Positions 55,412-63,383 of a DNA stretch of 64,000 bases are shown one piece after another. The stretch's first letter is position 1, and each line of letters begins with the position of its first letter. The notes under the pieces are model-generated. The model saw only the letters and a list, made by a program, of their open reading frames with translations. It did not search any database and had not been told where the DNA came from. The DNA comes from Prosthecomicrobium sp. N25 (lineage in GTDB: Bacteria; Pseudomonadota; Alphaproteobacteria; Rhizobiales; Ancalomicrobiaceae), in assembly GCF_037203705.1 (NCBI RefSeq), contig NZ_JBBCAT010000004.1, forward strand, positions 62,001-126,000, read 5' to 3'. The position numbers and the translations under genes were made by a program.

Positions 55412-55624
55412 TCAGTCCTCGAGGTCCATCTCCAGGATAGCCATCTGCAGGTTCCAGGAGATCTCGCCGTCCTCCTCGTCGCGGAACAGCACGGCGATGA
55501 ACTCGTCGCCGATGAACACCTCGGCGGAGTCCTTCTTGCGCGGCCGGGCCTCGATGCGCAGCGTCGGGTTGTTGAATTTCTTGCGCAGGTAGCCCTGCAG
55601 CTTGGCGATTTCCTGCTTGTCCAA
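55412..55624 (-). CDS. DUF3126 family protein
   Basis: A 70-residue acidic protein, MDKQEIAKLQGYLRKKFNNPTLRIEARPRKKDSAEVFIGDEFIAVLFRDEEDGEISWNLQMAILEMDLED in pattern: short helix, then a beta-rich core with charged loops. This is the alphaproteobacterial DUF3126 family with no known function. It lies downstream of cysE on the same strand, about 100 bases away, so it may share a transcript. Confidence 0.88.
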   Translation of the reverse strand: MDKQEIAKLQGYLRKKFNNPTLRIEARPRKKDSAEVFIGDEFIAVLFRDEEDGEISWNLQMAILEMDLED

Positions 55625-55722
55625 GGGGTCGGCCTTTCGGAATCGGGAGGCGCCGGGCGGCGGCGCGGGTCGCCCGGGCTATCGCACGAACGGCGCGGGC
55701 CGTCAAAGCGAGGCTCGGCCGT

Positions 55723-56550
55723 TCAGATGTGCACGTCGTGCTCGTGGAACATCTGGTCCATGGCGCGAGACGGCTCGTTGCAGGGCGCGTCGCCGACCAC
55801 GCGGGCGGGCACGCCGGCCACCGTGGTGCGCGGCGGGACGGGCTTCAGGACCACCGATCCGGCCGCCACGCGGGCGCAATGGCCGACCTCGATGTTGCCG
55901 AGGATCTTGGCGCCGGCGCCGATCAGGACGCCGCGGCGGATCTTCGGATGGCGATCGCCGGTCTCCTTGCCGGTGCCGCCGAGGGTGACGCCCTGCAGGA
56001 TCGAGACGTCGTCCTCGATCACCGCGGTCGCGCCGATCACGATCCCGGTGCCGTGGTCGAAGAAGACGCCGCGGCCGAGCGGCACCTGCGGGTGCATGTC
56101 GATCTGGAAGACCGCCGAGGACCGGCTCTGCAGGTAGAGGGCGAAGTCGCGCCGGCCCTGCCGCCATAGCCAGTGGGCGAGCCGGTGCGTCTGGATGGCG
56201 TGGAAGCCCTTGAAGTAGAAGAGCGGCTCGATGTAGCGGTCGCAGGCCGGGTCGCGGTCGTAGACGGCCTGCATGTCGACCCGGAAGATCTCGCCGATCT
56301 GCGGCTCGGCCTCCAGGGCCTCCATGTAGGTCTGCCGAATCAGGTTGGCCTTGACGGTCGTGTGGTCGAGGCGCTCGGCGACGCGGTGCACCACGGCGTC
56401 CTCGAGACGCGAGTGGTTCAGCACCGTCTCCCACACGAAACTGGCGAGGGCCGGCTCGGCATCGACCATCGCCTCGGCCTCGGCGCGCACGCGCTGCCAG
56501 ATCGGGTCGATGTCGGGAACGGGGTTGGTTTTAGTCTGCGGACGCTGCAT
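55723..56550 (-). CDS. cysE: serine O-acetyltransferase
   Basis: A 275-residue hexapeptide acetyltransferase that makes O-acetylserine, the first step of cysteine synthesis. The N-terminal helical domain contains RDPACDRYIEPLFYFKGFHAIQTHRLAHWLW. The left-handed beta helix follows with IDMHPQVPLGRGVFFDHGTGIVIG (active-site His/Asp), and the C-terminal VLKPVPPRTTVAGVPARVVG. GGGAGAA precedes the ATG at 56550. Length is normal. It is followed by DUF3126. Confidence 0.95.
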   Translation of the reverse strand: MQRPQTKTNPVPDIDPIWQRVRAEAEAMVDAEPALASFVWETVLNHSRLEDAVVHRVAERLDHTTVKANLIRQTYMEALEAEPQIGEIFRVDMQAVYDRDPACDRYIEPLFYFKGFHAIQTHRLAHWLWRQGRRDFALYLQSRSSAVFQIDMHPQVPLGRGVFFDHGTGIVIGATAVIEDDVSILQGVTLGGTGKETGDRHPKIRRGVLIGAGAKILGNIEVGHCARVAAGSVVLKPVPPRTTVAGVPARVVGDAPCNEPSRAMDQMFHEHDVHI

Positions 56551-56647
56551 CGTCGTTCTCCCTCGGGGGCAAGGCCCGGGTCGCGCCACCCTAACATAGG
56601 CACGGGCGTGCGGCGACCAAGCCTGTCGGGGGACGGGGATGCTCGGA

Positions 56648-56959
56648 TCAGGAGGGTTTGCCGAAGAAGGCGTCGAGGTCGCGGTGTCCCTCCACGAAGT
56701 TCAGGATCTCCACGGACCGCGCCGCGTACCGGAAGAAGATGACGTAGTTGCCGAACGGCAATCCCCGAATGTCCTGTCCGATTTCCGGCCTAGCGGTGCC
56801 GATCTCTCCCGGAAACCTCGCGATCACGTCGCAACGCGAGCGCAGCGTCCGGACGAAACGACGTCCCGTTGCGCGGTTGCCGCTCTCGCGCGTGATATAG
56901 TCGAGAATGTCGATCAGATCCGAGCGCGCCGAAGGCGTGTAGCGGACCTGTCTCGTCAT
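56648..56959 (-). CDS. ParE-family toxin
   Basis: A 103-residue toxin: YTPSARSDLIDILDYITRESGNRATGRRFVRTL helices, then RPEIGQDIRGLPFGNYVIFFRYAARSVEILNFVEGHRDL, the conserved ParE sheet ending. Its ATG overlaps the antitoxin stop by one base (TGATG). It is clearly related to the toxin at 17679 (shared RESGxRAT, xFGxYVIxFRY patterns). ParE toxins target gyrase. Confidence 0.9.
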   Translation of the reverse strand: MTRQVRYTPSARSDLIDILDYITRESGNRATGRRFVRTLRSRCDVIARFPGEIGTARPEIGQDIRGLPFGNYVIFFRYAARSVEILNFVEGHRDLDAFFGKPS

Positions 56960-57204
56960 CAGAATCCTTCTTTCGCCAGTTCGGCGACCTTTGCCTCGAT
57001 GGCCTGGTCGATGTCCTCGTCCGTCAGCGTGGCCCCCTCGGCGATCGACTGCTGGATCCGCTGCCGCAGCGCCGCCAGCCGGGTCTCCCGTTCCTCGACG
57101 AGGCGGAGGCCCTCGCGCACGACCTCGCTCGCCGAGCCGTAGCGGCCCTGCTTTACAGCCTCCTCGACGAAACGCTCCCAGCGTTCTCCGACAGATACGT
57201 TCAT
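56959..57204 (-). CDS. ParD-family antitoxin
   Basis: An 81-residue ribbon-helix-helix antitoxin: MNVSVGERWERFVEEAVKQGRYGSASEVVREGLRLVEERETRLAALRQRIQQSI, the typical ParD1 pattern, then an acidic tail EDIDQAIEAKVAELAKEGF for toxin binding. GAGGAG six bases before the ATG at 57204 favours that start over an ATG at 57210. The pair is autoregulated as a rule; a candidate promoter with internal dyads lies upstream. Confidence 0.92.
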   Translation of the reverse strand: MNVSVGERWERFVEEAVKQGRYGSASEVVREGLRLVEERETRLAALRQRIQQSIAEGATLTDEDIDQAIEAKVAELAKEGF

Positions 57205-57223
57205 GGTCATCTCCTCGCGTCCG

Positions 57224-57252
57224 ACAGTAGGGCAATGTCACTGACGGTACAA
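57224..57252 (-). promoter_or_regulatory. promoter of the second parDE module
   Basis: On the minus strand, TTGTAC and TACTGT are separated by exactly 17 bases, a good -35/-10 pair. The spacer contains GTCA-G-TGAC, a perfect small dyad, and TGTCA...TGACA arms flank the -35, so ParD binding here would block transcription. Confidence 0.65.
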
Positions 57253-57345
57253 ATTTTGACATCCGCATGCGTTCCCGTCCACCCGTCGCATTGACAGGGC
57301 CGGAGCCCGCGGCTTCTCTCCGGCCCGCAACGGAAAGGAACCGCC

Positions 57346-58152
57346 ATGACCGAGATCCTCGCCACCGACGATCCGCGCATCCGGGCCGAAGTGGCGGGCG
57401 CGGTGGGCCGGCTCCTGGTCGATCATCCGGCGCGGCGCAACGCGGTGTCGCTCGCCATGTGGCGGGCGATCCCGGGGGCGGTGCGGGCGCTCGAGGCGCA
57501 TCCGGACGTTCGGGTGATTCTGGTTGCCGGGGCGGGGGACCTCGCCTTCGTGTCCGGCGCGGACATCTCCGAGTTCGCCGAGGTCCGGCGCGACGCGAGG
57601 AGCGGGGCGGCCTACGAGCGGGCGAACGCGGAGGCCTTCGCGGCGATCCGCACCGCCGCGAAGCCGACCGTCGCGGTCATCCGCGGCTTCTGCCTGGGCG
57701 GGGGCATGGGCCTGGCGGTCGCCTGCGACCTCCGGATCGCGTCCGAGGACGCGGTCTTCGGCATCCCGGCGGGGCGGCTCGGCGTCGGCTATCCGCCGGA
57801 CTGCATGCGGGACGTCGTCAACGCGGTCGGGCCGATGCGGGCGAAGGAGCTGTTCTTCACGGCGCGGCGGGTCCCGGCCCCGGAGGCGCTGGCGATCGGG
57901 CTCCTGACGCGGGTGGTGCCCGCGGCGGAACTCGCCGGCGAGGCGGAGCGGCTCGCGGCGGAGATCGCCGGCAACGCACCCTTGACCTTGCGGGCCGCCA
58001 AGGCCGCGGTCGGCCTCGTTGCGGGAGACCCGGCGTCGGCCGACGCGGCGTCCGTGCTCGCGCTCACCGAGGCCTGCTTCGATTCGGAGGACTTCGCCGA
58101 GGGCCGGACCGCCTTCCTGGAGAAGCGCGCGCCGGTGTTCCGGGGGCGCTGA
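57346..58152 (+). CDS. enoyl-CoA hydratase/isomerase family protein (crotonase fold)
   Basis: A 268-residue crotonase-fold protein: VGRLLVDHPARRNAVSLAMW, the oxyanion segment FVSGADISEFAE and FCLGGGMGLAVACDLRIAS. In the catalytic strand FGIPAGRLGVGYPPDC, the position of the first catalytic glutamate of true hydratases (QPEI) is alanine, so hydration of enoyl-CoA is doubtful; isomerase or hydrolase activity is possible. It is divergent from the parDE module. A pair of alpha/beta hydrolase genes follows on the opposite strand. Confidence 0.88.
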   Translation: MTEILATDDPRIRAEVAGAVGRLLVDHPARRNAVSLAMWRAIPGAVRALEAHPDVRVILVAGAGDLAFVSGADISEFAEVRRDARSGAAYERANAEAFAAIRTAAKPTVAVIRGFCLGGGMGLAVACDLRIASEDAVFGIPAGRLGVGYPPDCMRDVVNAVGPMRAKELFFTARRVPAPEALAIGLLTRVVPAAELAGEAERLAAEIAGNAPLTLRAAKAAVGLVAGDPASADAASVLALTEACFDSEDFAEGRTAFLEKRAPVFRGR

Positions 58153-58164
58153 GGGCGGAAACGG

Positions 58165-59067
58165 TCAGCCCGCCGGGGCCGGCTCGGGCGCCGTCCCGCC
58201 GACCGGGAAAGTCGCTTCGAGAAACCTCAGGACGGCGGCCGCGAAGACGTCGTTGCGGTCGCCGGCGACCATGTGGCCGGCGCCGGACACGTCCGCGAAG
58301 GCGGCGTGCGGCACGAGGCGCATGAACTCGGCGACGTGCTCCTCGGAGACGAGCTCGGATTGCCGGCCGCGGACAAGGAGGGTCGGGATGCGCAGGTTGC
58401 GGGCCGCCGCGATCCGGCGGGCGGTCGTGTCCTGGGGCGGACCGGGCGGCTTCAGGAATCGCGGGTCCCAATGCCAGCGCCAGCGGCCGTCCGGGTGGTG
58501 CCTCAGGTTCTTGCGCAGGCCTTCGAGGGAGGTCGGGCGGGTCCGGTTCGGCAGGTAGGCCGCGATGGCGTCGGCGGCCTCCTCGATGGTGGCGAAGCCG
58601 TCCTCGATCCGATCGCCCATGAAACCGAGCACCTTGGCGACGCCCTCCGGGTCCATGCGCGGGGTGACGTCGACGAGCACGAGACCGGCGAGGATCGGGC
58701 GGTCCGCCTCGCCTTCGGCAAGCATGCCGGCGATGCCGCCGAGCGAGGCGCCGATCACGATCGGGCGGCGGTGCCAGCGGGCTTCGACCTGATCGGCGAC
58801 GGCGGTGAGGTCCTGCGCATAGTCGTCGAAGGCGTAGCGGCCCGAGGTGGGCCAGTCGCTGTCGCCGTGGCCGCGCTGGTCGTAGGCGATCGCCACGTAG
58901 CCGTGGTCGGCGAGGCGCCGCTCGGTGCCGCGCCAGGCGTGCCGGGTCTGGCCGCCGCCGTGGAGGAGCAGGGCCACGGGCCCGCCGGGGGCCGCGGGCT
59001 CGTAGAGGTCGCCGACGAGGCGGTTGCCCTCGGCGCCCTCGAAGACGATGGCCTGCCGGTGGCTCAC
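58165..59067 (-). CDS. alpha/beta hydrolase
   Basis: A 300-residue alpha/beta hydrolase with nucleophile elbow GASLGG near residue 97, HGGGQTRHAW oxyanion region, and catalytic His in SGAGHMVAGD near the C-terminus. A GTG start at 59067 overlaps the stop of the upstream hydrolase gene (GTGA), with GGAGAG before it, so the two are translationally coupled. Substrate unknown; esterases, epoxide hydrolases and C-C hydrolases share the fold. Confidence 0.88.
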   Translation of the reverse strand: MSHRQAIVFEGAEGNRLVGDLYEPAAPGGPVALLLHGGGQTRHAWRGTERRLADHGYVAIAYDQRGHGDSDWPTSGRYAFDDYAQDLTAVADQVEARWHRRPIVIGASLGGIAGMLAEGEADRPILAGLVLVDVTPRMDPEGVAKVLGFMGDRIEDGFATIEEAADAIAAYLPNRTRPTSLEGLRKNLRHHPDGRWRWHWDPRFLKPPGPPQDTTARRIAAARNLRIPTLLVRGRQSELVSEEHVAEFMRLVPHAAFADVSGAGHMVAGDRNDVFAAAVLRFLEATFPVGGTAPEPAPAG

Positions 59068-59825
59068 GGCCGCTCTCCGAGGAAATCGAGGACGCCCTGC
59101 TTGTAGACCTTGTCGCCGACCGCGAGCATGTGGTCCCGGTCGGGGATCGGCAGGACGCGGGCGTGGGGGATCAGGGCCGCCAGGGCCTCCGGCGAACCGG
59201 CGACGTCGTCCTTCGTGCCGACCGCGATCAGGACCGGCATCGACAGGCGCGCCAACTCCTCCGGCGGCACCGGCTGACGGGAGCCGCGCATGCAGGCGGC
59301 CAGCGCCCGGCGGTCGGACCGGGTCTGGATCGCGAAGGCTCGGTAGGCGCGGCCCTTGGGCGACACGATGGAGGCCTCGTCCTCGGTCTCGAGCGCCTCC
59401 GCGATGGTCTCCTGGCCGGCGATGCCCTTGACCATCGCGTCGGCGAGACCGCCGAAGATGGCCGAGCGGACGCGCTCGGGGTGGTCGAGGGCCAGGTAGG
59501 CGGTGATCCAGGCGCCCATGGAATAGCCCATCACGTCGGCGCGCCCGATCTCCAGGTGATCGAGCAGGCGCAGGACGTCCTCGGCCATGCGCGTGCGGGA
59601 GTGGTAGTCGCGCGGGTCGTAGGACTTGCCGCTCTCGCCGTGGCCGCGGTTGTCGAGCGCGATCACGCGCCGGCCGTCGCCGGCAAGGAGCTTGGTCCAG
59701 CCGGGGAAGACCCAATTGACGTTGGCGGTCGACGCGAAGCCGTGCACGAGCACGATCGGGTCGCCGTCGCGGGGGCCTTCGTCGAGGAAGGCGATCGGCA
59801 GTCCGTCGGACAGGAAGGCTTCCAT
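59064..59825 (-). CDS. alpha/beta hydrolase
   Basis: A 253-residue alpha/beta hydrolase: IAFLDEGPRDGDPIVLVHGFAS, DNRGHGESGKSYDPRDYH, nucleophile elbow GYSMGAWITAYLALDHPERV, and catalytic His in PDRDHMLAVGD. It is similar to small serine hydrolases of alphaproteobacteria. Several ATGs are available; MEAFLSDGLPIAF at 59825 fits the family N-terminus, an ATG at 59873 is an alternative. It is coupled to the following hydrolase gene by a GTGA overlap. Confidence 0.88.
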   Translation of the reverse strand: MEAFLSDGLPIAFLDEGPRDGDPIVLVHGFASTANVNWVFPGWTKLLAGDGRRVIALDNRGHGESGKSYDPRDYHSRTRMAEDVLRLLDHLEIGRADVMGYSMGAWITAYLALDHPERVRSAIFGGLADAMVKGIAGQETIAEALETEDEASIVSPKGRAYRAFAIQTRSDRRALAACMRGSRQPVPPEELARLSMPVLIAVGTKDDVAGSPEALAALIPHARVLPIPDRDHMLAVGDKVYKQGVLDFLGERP

Positions 59826-60041
59826 GGCGATGGTTCTGCGGCTGGTCTCGGGCGCGAGACGGACGGGTTTCATGGCCGAAGCCTTACCGGCTGGCAACCT
59901 GTCCGAAAAGGCCGGTTCCGCATGGGAGGGCCGCACCGGCCGGGGCTCCACTGCGGTTCGGCTTCCGTCCATTTCCTCACTACACATCGGCCGGGGCCGC
60001 CTATATGGTGCGGCCGCGTTCGCACGAGAGGGCTCTCACCC

Positions 60042-60296
60042 ATGGCCGATGCCGTCGTCCCCCATTTCGCCAACGATGCCGGGCACCCGAAGATCCGCAT
60101 CGGCGTCAAGGAATTCATGTGCGTGGGGGCGCGCCCGCCGTTCGACCATCCGCATATCTTCATCGACATGGGCGACGAGTCCGAGCAGGTGTGCCCCTAC
60201 TGCTCGACCCTCTACGTCTACGACCACGCCCTGAACGCGACCGAAACCGAGCCGGCGGGCTGCCTCTTCGAGCCCGGGCGCGCGCACGCCGCCTGA
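60042..60296 (+). CDS. zinc-finger domain protein (NDUFS6/zf-CHCC type)
   Basis: An 84-residue protein with the CHCC zinc motif: C in KEFMCVGARPPFDHPHIF, H in the same segment, and the CPYC pair in VCPYCSTLYVYDH. The motif is that of the small complex I subunit NDUFS6 and its alphaproteobacterial homologues, which assist or are part of respiratory complex I. It stands 33 bases before the FAD monooxygenase gene. Confidence 0.9.
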   Translation: MADAVVPHFANDAGHPKIRIGVKEFMCVGARPPFDHPHIFIDMGDESEQVCPYCSTLYVYDHALNATETEPAGCLFEPGRAHAA

Positions 60297-60328
60297 CGAC
60301 CCGCCGAGGCGAGGGAGGCCGGGGCCGC

Positions 60329-61543
60329 ATGCCGGTCGATCGCAACATCGTGGTGGTCGGGGCCGGCATCGGGGGCCTTGCCGCGGCGCTGTCGCTCGCC
60401 CGCGCGGGCGTCGGCGTCACCGTCCTGGAGCGCGCGCCGCAGCTGGCCGAGGTCGGGGCGGGGCTGCAGATCTCTCCCAACGCGTCGCGAATCCTGGTCG
60501 GGCTCGGGCTCCAGACTGCTCTGGATGCGGTGGCGGTCACGCCCGAGGCGCTGGTCGTGCATTCCACGCGCGCCGGGGGCGCGCTCGCCGAGATTCCGCT
60601 CGGCCCCGCGGTGGCGCGGCGCTTCGGGGCGCCCTACTGGGTGATCCACAGGGCCGACCTGCAGGCCGCGCTCGTGGACGCGGTCCGGGCGAACCCGGCG
60701 ATCGCGCTGCATCTCGACACGCGCGTGGATCGGATGACGGCCGAGCCCGGGAGCGTCCGCGTGGAGGCCAGCGTCGCCGGCGAGGCGCGCCGCTTCGTGA
60801 CCGACGGGGTGGTGGGCGCGGACGGCGTGTGGTCGATGGTGCGGACGGGCACGCTCGGCGGACCGCCGGCGCGCTACAGCGGACGGATGGCGCTCCGGGC
60901 GACGATCCCGATCGACGAGACGCCGCCGGAGTGGCACCGCAAGTCGGGGATCTGGATGGCGCCGCGGGCCCATCTCGTCCACTACCCGGTCCGGTCGGGG
61001 CGCGAGCTCAACCTCGTCGCCATCGTGGAAGGCGCCTGGGAGGACGAGAGCTGGTCGGTGCCGATCGAGCGCGACGACGTTGTGGCGATGTTCGACCCGG
61101 TCTCGGGGACGCGCTGGCCCGAGGCCGCGCGGGCGCTGATCCTGTCGCCCCGGACGTGGACGCGCTGGGCGCTGGCCGGGGTCGACCCGCGCTTCGACTG
61201 GAGCGGCGGGCCGGTGACTCTGCTCGGGGACGCCGCCCACGCCATGCTGCCCTTCGCGGCGCAAGGGGCCGCCATGGCGATCGAGGACGCGGCCATCCTG
61301 GCCGGCGAGGTGGCGCGGCCCGGCATCGCGGTGGCGGATGCCTTCGCGGCCTACGAGCGACTGCGCAAGGGGCGGGTCTCGGCGGTCCGGGAGTTCGCGG
61401 AGACCAACGGGCGCATCTACCATCTCGGCGACGCGCTCGCGTTCCTGCGCGACGCGGGGCTCCGGCTCGCCAGCGGGGCGCAGCTCCTGGAGCGGCAGGC
61501 CTGGATCTACGGCTGGTCGCCGGAGGGTACGCGGCCTCTGTAA
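60329..61543 (+). CDS. FAD-dependent monooxygenase (salicylate hydroxylase-like)
   Basis: A 404-residue class A flavoprotein monooxygenase: VVVGAGIGGLAAALSLARAGVGVTVLE (GxGxxG), the DG-type motif VGADGVWSMVR near residue 165, and LLGDAAHAMLPFAAQGAAMAIEDAA (GD motif) near residue 305. These enzymes hydroxylate aromatic or phenolic compounds with NAD(P)H and oxygen. The substrate is unknown. GGGAGGCC precedes the ATG. It follows the zinc protein and precedes a CinA-like gene on the same strand. Confidence 0.92.
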   Translation: MPVDRNIVVVGAGIGGLAAALSLARAGVGVTVLERAPQLAEVGAGLQISPNASRILVGLGLQTALDAVAVTPEALVVHSTRAGGALAEIPLGPAVARRFGAPYWVIHRADLQAALVDAVRANPAIALHLDTRVDRMTAEPGSVRVEASVAGEARRFVTDGVVGADGVWSMVRTGTLGGPPARYSGRMALRATIPIDETPPEWHRKSGIWMAPRAHLVHYPVRSGRELNLVAIVEGAWEDESWSVPIERDDVVAMFDPVSGTRWPEAARALILSPRTWTRWALAGVDPRFDWSGGPVTLLGDAAHAMLPFAAQGAAMAIEDAAILAGEVARPGIAVADAFAAYERLRKGRVSAVREFAETNGRIYHLGDALAFLRDAGLRLASGAQLLERQAWIYGWSPEGTRPL

Positions 61544-61629
61544 AACTGTCTGGATTTCCTCGCCCTGCGCCTTGAGGCGGGCGCGGGGTTCGGCTACTCA
61601 CGCGGAAACCCGCGCGAAAGGGCATCCGC

Positions 61630-62403
61630 ATGGCCGCCTCCGACGGAACCGAATCGGCCGAAGCCGGCAGCGTCACGGCCGGCATGCTGGTGATCGGCGA
61701 CGAGATCCTGAGCGGCCGGACCAAGGACAAGAACATCGGCTTCGTGGCCGAGTACCTGACCGGGCTCGGCATCGACCTGCGGGAGGTGCGCATCGTTCCG
61801 GACATCGCCGACGAGATCGTGGCGGCCCTGAATGCGCTCCGGCACCGCTACACCTACGTGTTCACCTCCGGCGGGATCGGCCCGACGCACGACGACATCA
61901 CGGCAGACTGCGTTGCGGCGGCCTTCGGGGTGGAGATCGGGCACGATCCCCGCGCGGTGGAGATCCTGACCCGGCATTTCGCCGAGCGGGGCGTGGAGGC
62001 CAACGAGGCGCGGATGCGCATGGCGCGCATCCCGCAAGGCGCCGACCTGATCGAGAACAGGGTGTCCCGCGCGCCGGGCTTCCGGATCGGCAACGTCCAT
62101 GTCATGGCCGGGGTGCCGAGCGTGCTGCAGGCCATGATGGACGCGGTGGCGCCGACCCTGAAGGGCGGGCGCCGGCTCCTCTCCGAGTCGATCGACACGC
62201 GTCTCGGGGAAGGTACGATCGCGGCGGACCTGGGCGCCATCCAGAAGGCGCATCCGGGCACGATGATCGGCAGCTACCCCTATTTCGACGGCAGCCGGCA
62301 CGCGACCAACGTGGTGGTGCGCGCCCGCGACCCCGACACCCTCGCGGCGGCGGCGGCCGAGGTGCGCGCCATGGTCGACCGCCTGAACGCCCCGAAACCC
62401 TGA
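61630..62403 (+). CDS. CinA N-terminal/molybdopterin-binding domain protein
   Basis: A 257-residue protein of the MoaB/CinA family: [56 protein letters not shown] and [21 protein letters not shown]. It lacks the C-terminal CinA amidohydrolase domain, as is common in alphaproteobacteria. Such proteins may act as molybdopterin- or nicotinamide-nucleotide-related enzymes. It precedes gpt by 28 bases. Confidence 0.9.
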   Translation: MAASDGTESAEAGSVTAGMLVIGDEILSGRTKDKNIGFVAEYLTGLGIDLREVRIVPDIADEIVAALNALRHRYTYVFTSGGIGPTHDDITADCVAAAFGVEIGHDPRAVEILTRHFAERGVEANEARMRMARIPQGADLIENRVSRAPGFRIGNVHVMAGVPSVLQAMMDAVAPTLKGGRRLLSESIDTRLGEGTIAADLGAIQKAHPGTMIGSYPYFDGSRHATNVVVRARDPDTLAAAAAEVRAMVDRLNAPKP

Positions 62404-62431
62404 ACCCTCGAGCCCGACAGGACGAGCGCCG

Positions 62432-62938
62432 ATGTCGAATCCCGCCCAGCCGAAAGCCTTCCCGGTCTCCTGGGACCAGTTCCACCGCGACGCCCGCGCC
62501 CTGGCGTGGCGGCTCTCCGGACAGGGCCAGTGGCAGGCCATCGTGGCGGTGACGCGGGGCGGGCTGGTGCCGGCTGCGATCGTGGCGCGGGAGCTCGACA
62601 TCCGGGTGATCGAGACCGTCGGCATCGCCTCCTACCACGACTACAAGAACCAGAGCGAACTGAAGGTCATCAAGACCGTCTCGGAGAGGATCACCGAGCT
62701 CGCCGGCGGCGAGGGGGCGGGGATCCTGATCGTCGACGACCTGGTCGACACCGGAAAGACCGCCAAGGTGGTCCGGGACATGATGCCCAAGGCCCACTTC
62801 GCCACCGTGTACGCGAAGCCGATGGGACGCCCTCTGGTGGACACGTTCGTCACCGAGGTTTCCCAGGACACCTGGATCTACTTCCCGTGGGACATGGGCT
62901 ACGCGTTCCAGCCCCCGATCCACGGCACCGGCGGCTGA
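62432..62938 (+). CDS. gpt: xanthine (guanine) phosphoribosyltransferase
   Basis: A 168-residue purine phosphoribosyltransferase: [41 protein letters not shown] and the PRPP-binding [21 protein letters not shown], with [11 protein letters not shown] near the end typical of Gpt. It salvages guanine and xanthine with PRPP. It is coupled in order with the CinA-like gene and followed by an acidic unknown protein. Confidence 0.95.
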   Translation: MSNPAQPKAFPVSWDQFHRDARALAWRLSGQGQWQAIVAVTRGGLVPAAIVARELDIRVIETVGIASYHDYKNQSELKVIKTVSERITELAGGEGAGILIVDDLVDTGKTAKVVRDMMPKAHFATVYAKPMGRPLVDTFVTEVSQDTWIYFPWDMGYAFQPPIHGTGG

Positions 62939-62983
62939 GGGCCGCGCGGCACGACAACCCGGACGCGACGAGGAGGTCCCGCG

Positions 62984-63325
62984 ATGGCGCGCTACGAGGA
63001 ACTCGGGTTCGAGTCCGAAGAGGAAATGGAGGAGTACGAGGCGGAGCAGGAGGAGCACGCCGACGAGATCCGCAACGCCGTGCTCGACTATGTCGAGGAG
63101 AACGACGTGCCGGAATCGACGGCCGTCTTCACGCTGCTGCAGCTGGCCGTCTCGATGCACATGTCGGGCTATCTCGGCGCGACCGAGAAGCCCTCGGCCC
63201 AGGGGCTGAAGATGGAGCTCGACCGTTTCGCCGGAGACTTCGCAGACATGGTCCGCGAGGCCAAGAAGGGCGCGGCCGAGTTCATCGAGGACTTCAAGGC
63301 GGCCTCCGAGGCCGAGCAGGAGTAG
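62984..63325 (+). CDS. acidic helical protein of unknown function
   Basis: A 113-residue, strongly acidic protein: GFESEEEMEEYEAEQEEHADEI at the start, then amphipathic helices (VFTLLQLAVSMHMSGYLG). No cysteines, signal peptide or membrane segment are apparent. A good site, GAGGAGG, precedes the ATG at 62984. I do not recognise a family; it may be a small soluble regulator. It ends before a GC-rich hairpin shared with the converging VWA gene. Confidence 0.75.
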   Translation: MARYEELGFESEEEMEEYEAEQEEHADEIRNAVLDYVEENDVPESTAVFTLLQLAVSMHMSGYLGATEKPSAQGLKMELDRFAGDFADMVREAKKGAAEFIEDFKAASEAEQE

Positions 63326-63346
63326 ATCCCGACCCGATCGGGACGG

Positions 63347-63377
63347 GGCGGACGGGCGGGGACGCCGCCCGTCCGCC
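63347..63377. terminator. bidirectional GC-rich hairpin between converging genes
   Basis: A perfect 13-bp stem (GGCGGACGGGCGG and its complement) with a five-base loop lies between the acidic protein gene and the VWA gene that converge here. No T-tract follows on either strand, so its termination strength is uncertain. Confidence 0.55.
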
Positions 63378-63383
63378 GCCGGA

